Shown here: piece after piece, positions 60,101 to 64,000 of the stretch
Layout: every line of letters begins with the position of its first letter
Numbering within the stretch: the first letter of the stretch is position 1
DNA from: Artemisia argyi
Lineage: Eukaryota; Streptophyta; Magnoliopsida; Asterales; Asteraceae
NCBI GenBank assembly: GCA_030686995.1
Contig: CM060707.1
Span: 80,808,972-80,872,971 of the forward strand
Direction of reading: 5' to 3'
Length of the DNA: 64,000 nucleotides
Position numbers and translations under genes: made by a program
Notes under the pieces: generated by a model
Databases searched by the model: none
Told to the model about the DNA's origin: nothing
Seen by the model: the letters and a program-made list of their open reading frames with translations, nothing else

Positions 60101-60371
60101 GGAAGGCGATAGCAGGTTTGTGGAGCTGAGAGTCTTAGGGCATGCTTTTGGAGACTTTCACTTTTATCGTTTACCATTCGATACACTTTAAAAACTTATG
60201 TATCATTCTACTTTGGGATCTTTGTTTTGTAAACTATGACTTTTATCTATTCGAATGGTAACTTTTCTAAAACGTCTCATTTAGAGGGCGTTTTCTATAT
60301 CTTGTACTTTGTGCCCTGAAGTAGCATCCCTATGACACAGTCTTCCGCTGCGGTATTTTGGGGGTGTTACA
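57190..60371 (+). repeat. Gyp-1 3' LTR
   Basis: 3182 bp, TGTCACAACTCACCATTT to GGGGGTGTTACA. It differs from the 5' LTR at about a dozen sites plus compensating length changes in A-, C- and CATA-runs. CAAAG on both sides makes it look like a solo LTR locally. The minisatellite is at 59616-59830. Confidence 0.85.
59616..59830 (+). repeat. Minisatellite in Gyp-1 3' LTR
   Basis: Three 56-bp units (59616, 59672, 59728) plus a diverged fourth; lacks the extra CATA of the left copy. Confidence 0.85.
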
Positions 60372-60376
60372 CAAAG

Positions 60377-60979
60377 TTAGCAAAACATACTTATTATAAT
60401 ATACATAATCTACGACATAAATCCTTCCCTGAGGCATATGCCTCCCCTTAGGCTTATGCCTCCCCTCAAACACAGTAGTTAAGGGTTAACCATCCCAATG
60501 TGGACAACTAAGTAGTTAAACATAGGTCCATCAAAAGCCTTTGTTAATAAATCAGCCACATTATCATCAATATGAATCTTAAGAACCTGAATTAAATGTT
60601 TCTCATTTGCATCCCTAATAAAATGGTGCCTAATTTCAATATGCTTTGTTCTTTGATGAAAGACTGGATTTTTAACAATTGAAATAGTACTTTGGTTATC
60701 AATATAGATTTTAGTGTTCATAAAGTTGAACCCATAATCAAGCATTTGATTTTGAATCCAAAGTACCTGGCCACAATAGTTAGCAGCAGCAACATACTCT
60801 GCTTCAGTAGATGAGGTAGCCACAATGGTTTGTTTCTTGCACTGCCAAGAAATAAGCCTTCTGCCTAGGAATTGACAACCTCCTGTTGTGGATTTCCTAT
60901 CTAGGTTAGCTCCAACATAATCACTGTCACTGTAAGCTTCCAACACAAATGGAGATTCTCTTGGGTACCAAAGACCTAA
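60377..60979 (-). pseudogene. Cop-1 RNase H, C-terminal end of pol
   Basis: From the Cop-4 boundary: GLWYPRESPFVLEAYSDSDY, DRKSTTGGCQFLGRRLISWQ, SSTEAEYVAAANYCGQVLWI, YIDNQSTISIVKNP, TKHIEIRHHFIRDANEK, ending VADLLTKAFDGPMF...HIGMVNP and TAA at 60479. The RNase H acidic residues (SDSD, E in TEAEY, D in YIDNQ) are intact; the enzyme removes RNA from the RNA-DNA hybrid during reverse transcription. The rest of pol lies beyond Cop-4. 60377-60478 is spacer with two GGCATATGCCTCC-like units. Confidence 0.85.
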
Positions 60980-61728
60980 TGAGAGGATCACTTGATTTGA
61001 TCACACACTATGAGGTATTGGACCTTTGTAATGTGTATATGTGATACTTTGAGTGAATATGATTAAGTATGCGGAATCTACTTAACCATACTTAGAATGT
61101 TTATTGGAAATGGAACTGTGATGCTTATGTTTATTTAACAAAGAACAATGAAAGTATTTCACCAAACGATTCAATATTATTCAAAATAATACGAGTGATC
61201 TTCACTATCACTAGGGTTACAAAGACCTTGAATCTTGTGTTTTGTTCTATTGTTTTTCTCTATGTATATCTCTACGTACATCTATCTTATTACTATTTAA
61301 GACATATGTAAGATCTTCCTTTTATAGTCCAAGGAAAAGATCTTTTACAAACTATATTACTTATCTAATTACTAGCTTATGACTAATCTTCATTCTAGCT
61401 AGATGATGACTTATCATATCAGTCATTAAGATACAACATGTATCTAGGATTACAACTCACTTGGAGTGTTCAATTTGATGACTACAACAAAGATATTTTC
61501 TTGTATACGTATCAGTAGAATAAGTCGTACTTATCTACACAGCTGTTGAATGAGTCATAGTAGCAATAGAATCCATCAGCAGAAACACCTTCAGTAGAAA
61601 CATTTCTTCAGCAGAAACACTCTTGTGTTTATCAGCAGGAACGTACTTTGAGTTTTATTATCAGGAACATACTTGATGTATTTCCTTGAGCCGTTATGCT
61701 GATTCTTCTGATTATTTAATTCCCAACA
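60980..61728 (-). repeat. Cop-4 3' LTR
   Basis: 749 bp, TGTTGGG (minus, at 61728) to CCTCTCA. It has a cluster of TCAGCAG/AGAAAC motifs at 61575-61650 and a TATAAAAGG box on the minus strand near 61315-61323. Confidence 0.8.
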
Positions 61729-61742
61729 ATCCTCCCCTAAAC
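61729..61742 (-). promoter_or_regulatory. Polypurine tract, Cop-4
   Basis: The minus strand reads GTTTAGGGGAGGAT before TGTTGGG. Confidence 0.8.
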
Positions 61743-63227
61743 ATGTGAATTACATTCAAACATGTTTTTCTGAATTAAATGAATACTTTGTGAAGATCTT
61801 TCAAACACTTCATTGTCAGACTGTTGATCTGAACTTTCTTCTCTTTTGAGTAATTGAATGTCTTTCTCTGTAACTCATCTGCTTTCTGTTCTTTGCTCCA
61901 ATCTTGGACTAAAAGATGGTGCAATTTTCAAATTGAAGAATTTTTAGAGACAATGATGTTGTGTATCTTGGATGCTTGTTCCAAGAAATAGAAATCATCT
62001 TTCAGCATGTCTTTGGAAGTGATGAACAAACGTAGTGAACTGAAATTGAAACCTTTCATCTTTTGATCTAGATAGAACTTTCTCCTATCAGCTCTGTTCT
62101 TGTTCTTTATCAGTAAAAACCATGTCATCATCTTGTATGCTCTTATCTTTTCGTTCTTTTTCTTTGGATAATCTTCCTTTTAAAGGGCTTTTGTAACCTC
62201 CCCTGAGATTTATTTCTCTCTTGAGCAATTTCCTCCTCTGTTTGGAAGATCTCTCACAATTATATCATATCACGATCATCTGATCTAGCAATTTCCATGT
62301 TTTCAGACAATTTGTACATGAAGCCATCAATTCCTTAAGAGTTTAAATGCTGCCCTCATCACTTCTAGGTGTGTAACCTCCTATGAGTGGTGAATCACTG
62401 AGCATTGACTCATAATCCATCATTAGATGATTTTCTGAGCCTCCTTTGAAAATCCTTTTCAAGAAATACTTGACTTAACAGTATGAATATGATTTTATGA
62501 TTAAAAATCATACTGCTTTTAACCATTTTGAAGGGATTAAGTGTGGTAACAGACACTTAATCAAGATTTCAGTTTAAAGCAACCTCTGGTTATGTGAGAA
62601 CCAATGTTTTCAGTTGTAAATAATTGCCTGTGTACAGATAAACCTATTCAAAAGGCTTTCTTTACAGGGTTTCCAGCTCGTGGCATTTGTTACCTCTAAC
62701 ACAAGTGTTAGATTCACTTTTGCTCGCTGTTCTTTCTATCAGATATCCGTAGATTAGTCACATTATACTTCAGAGTATAAAATGATAGAAAGTGAGTTGT
62801 ATCAGTTATTAACTGATCAACTAAATCATCAATTCAATGTGAAACATCATAATCAGGTTCCAAGAAAGAAGTTTTAAGGAGTTTTGAAATCCCAAACTCT
62901 TTCTATCATGAACCTATTATATCAGCAGCAATGATCAGCATTCAGCAGTAATGATCAGTAATTTTTTGCTTTAAAGATTTCACTTGAAATAGCCTTTGAG
63001 CTCTAACATTCATACCTGAAATTGTTAGTCTAAAACCAAAAGAACAAAGTACAAAGTACTTGTCTCAAATTAGAATTATGCATAGAACTAACTGTATGAA
63101 TAACTTTAAATTGGTAATAGTAGTTTTAGATGACAAAGTTAGAAACATTATCAAAAAGGTTATGTACAAAAACACATTATATTGAAAATTTTTAAAGATT
63201 TAGCATTCCAATACTTGCTACCAAGTA
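61743..63227 (-). other. Cop-4 non-coding region between pol and LTR
   Basis: No ORF of note. Rich in hairpins: GATTAAGTGT/ACACTTAATC (62535-62544/62553-62562), an outer 10-bp stem 62732-62741/62783-62792 enclosing TTATACT/AGTATAA (62763-62769/62774-62780), and AAACC/GGTTT (62640-62644/62668-62672) around CTTTACAG, which may be a diverged TGGTAAAG unit. Confidence 0.45.
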
Positions 63228-64000
63228 CTAAAATCTTCCAACATCAAAAGCTTTTGTAAGAAGATCTGCAAAGTTTTGTTCTGAAGCAATTTTCATTACT
63301 TGAATTAACCTCTTTTCATTGCAATCTCTAATAAAATGATGTCTAATTTCAATGTGTTTTGTTTTTGAATGTTGCACTGGATTTTTAATAATGCAAATTG
63401 TACTACTATTATCAATATGAATAATGGTATGTAAGAAATTGTGCCCATAGTCAAGAAGTTGGTTTTGAAGCCATAGAACTTGACCACAACAATTTGCAGC
63501 AGCTACATATTCAGCTTCAGTTGTTGAAGTAGCCACCATTGTCTGCTTCTTACACTGCCATGAGATAAGTCTACACCCAAGGAATTGACATTCTCCAGTT
63601 GTTGACTTTCTGTCCAAGCTAGCACCAGCATAATCACTATATGAATATGCTACTAAGTCAAAAGATAAGTCCTTAGAATACCATAGACCCAACCTAGGTT
63701 GACCCTTGAGATATCTAAAAATTCTCTTGACTGCTGTTAATTGAGAAACCTTAGGAGTTACGTGATATATTGCACAAGCACAAACAGAGAACATGATATC
63801 AGGTCTTGATGATGTGAGATACATCAAAGAACCTATCATAGATCTGTATGTGTGTGCATCCACATTAGTTCCTTCTACATATTTAAGAAGTGGCTTCTCA
63901 GGGTCCATTGGTGTGCTTGCTATTTTGGAATCAGCAAATTGAAACTTTCTAAGAATCTCTGCAACATATTTGTCTTGACTAATAAAGATTCCTTCTCTTG
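63228..64000 (-). CDS. Cop-4 pol C-terminus (RT end and RNase H), partial
   Basis: Open from the window edge to TAA-type stop at 63228. It reads FISQDKYVAEILRKFQFADS, then SMIGSLMYLTSSRPDIMFSV, KRIFRYLKGQPRLGLWYS, DRKSTTGECQFLGCRLISWQ, TTEAEYVAAANCCGQVLWLQ, IHIDNSSTICIIKNP and FADLLTKAFDVGRF. These are the Copia RT tail and RNase H. The first Asp of the usual SDSD pair is Tyr (YSYSDY), which may impair RNase H. It ends shortly after LTKAFDVGRF, without the HIGM-type tail of Cop-1. Truncated by the window, so intactness upstream is unknown. Confidence 0.8.
   Translation of the reverse strand, partial: REGIFISQDKYVAEILRKFQFADSKIASTPMDPEKPLLKYVEGTNVDAHTYRSMIGSLMYLTSSRPDIMFSVCACAIYHVTPKVSQLTAVKRIFRYLKGQPRLGLWYSKDLSFDLVAYSYSDYAGASLDRKSTTGECQFLGCRLISWQCKKQTMVATSTTEAEYVAAANCCGQVLWLQNQLLDYGHNFLHTIIHIDNSSTICIIKNPVQHSKTKHIEIRHHFIRDCNEKRLIQVMKIASEQNFADLLTKAFDVGRF

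Larger units (their letters stand above)
43174..60371 (+). mobile_element. Gyp-1: Ty3-type element with internal scar
   Basis: LTRs 43174-46355 and 57190-60371, both 3182 bp, flanked by perfect CAAAG duplications (43169-43173 and 60372-60376). Inside are a primer site, a gag pseudogene split by Gyp-2, a 430-bp unassigned stretch, and then, instead of pol, a copy of the element's own left flank (56030-57189, matching 42014-43173). Pol and polypurine tract are gone. The Gag type and TGTCACA/GGTGTTACA ends suit the chromovirus (Tekay-like) group, which is inference. Confidence 0.85.
23196..60979 (-). mobile_element. Cop-1: large Copia element split by later insertions
   Basis: Its minus-strand order after removing insertions is: RNase H end (60979-60479), short 3' spacer, antisense ORF region (43173-41784), post-pol ORF (41783-41481 then 27269-24520), structured 3' UTR, polypurine tract (23683-23671) and 3' LTR (23670-23196). 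The 5' LTR, gag and most of pol lie beyond the window. It is interrupted by Ath-1, Gyp-1 (which holds Gyp-2) and Cop-4. A third ORF after pol recalls Sireviruses, which carry an extra ORF in that position; assignment to that lineage is inference. Confidence 0.75.
60980..64000 (-). mobile_element. Cop-4: 3' part of a Copia element
   Basis: 3' LTR, polypurine tract, structured non-coding region and pol C-terminus, running off the right edge. It inserted in the RNase H codons of Cop-1; CCTAA (60975-60979) should recur beyond the window. Unlike Cop-1 and Cop-3 it has no post-pol ORF, only 1.5 kb of non-coding DNA. Confidence 0.8.

Noticed and set aside
57190..60371. Independent solo LTR insertion
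   Set aside because: It has CAAAG on both sides, but so does the whole Gyp-1 element, and the left CAAAG here lies in the copied flank.

Overview
This is a plant nuclear window, most likely from an Asteraceae genome (Tanacetum, Chrysanthemum or Artemisia type). That call is an inference from how closely the Copia post-pol protein and the Athila pol protein resemble predicted proteins I remember from Tanacetum drafts; no search was run. I see no intact host gene, rRNA, tRNA or CRISPR array. Almost every base belongs to LTR retrotransposons inserted into one another, and all of them are broken by stops, frameshifts, deletions or later insertions.

Layout, with element names used throughout. (1) 1-9542: LARD-A, minus strand, a non-coding element with very long LTRs (about 4.26 kb) and a 1.56-kb internal region; its left LTR is cut by the window edge. 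(2) 9543-13132: Cop-3, plus strand, the 3' part of a Copia element (post-pol ORF, PPT, partial LTR), interrupted by LARD-A. (3) 13133-16708: Ath-2, minus strand, a truncated Athila-like LTR. (4) 16709-20318: Cop-2, minus strand, 5' LTR, PBS, decayed gag and protease. (5) 20319-23195: low-copy-looking sequence with an LTR (LTR-X) and short exon-like fragments. (6) 23196-60979: Cop-1, a large minus-strand Copia split by several insertions: its 3' LTR and 3' UTR (23196-24519), most of its post-pol ORF (24520-27269), then Ath-1, an Athila/Ty3 element (27270-41480), then the ORF's N-terminus (41481-41783), a spacer carrying an antisense gene-like ORF, then Gyp-1 (43174-60371), and finally the RNase H end of pol (60377-60979). 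Gyp-1's gag is itself split by Gyp-2 (47077-54736). (7) 60980-64000: Cop-4, minus strand, inserted into Cop-1 RNase H and running off the right edge.

Target-site duplications support the nesting: GACAT for Gyp-2, CAAAG for Gyp-1, and CTCAC/CTTAC (one mismatch) for Ath-1. Removing Gyp-2 and Ath-1 rejoins gag and the Copia ORF in frame.

The most unusual signals are not proteins. A four-unit array of RNA hairpin modules built around TGGTAAAG lies just upstream of the 3' LTR in both the Copia element Cop-1 and the Ty3/Athila element Ath-1, in the sense orientation of each, and its stems change in compensatory fashion. LARD-A has two successive long stem-loops whose 18-nt loops share GCGTCCCAA. 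Cop-1 carries an antisense ORF with its own TATA box and leader. Gyp-1 contains an apparently perfect copy of its own left flank, which looks like a repair scar.
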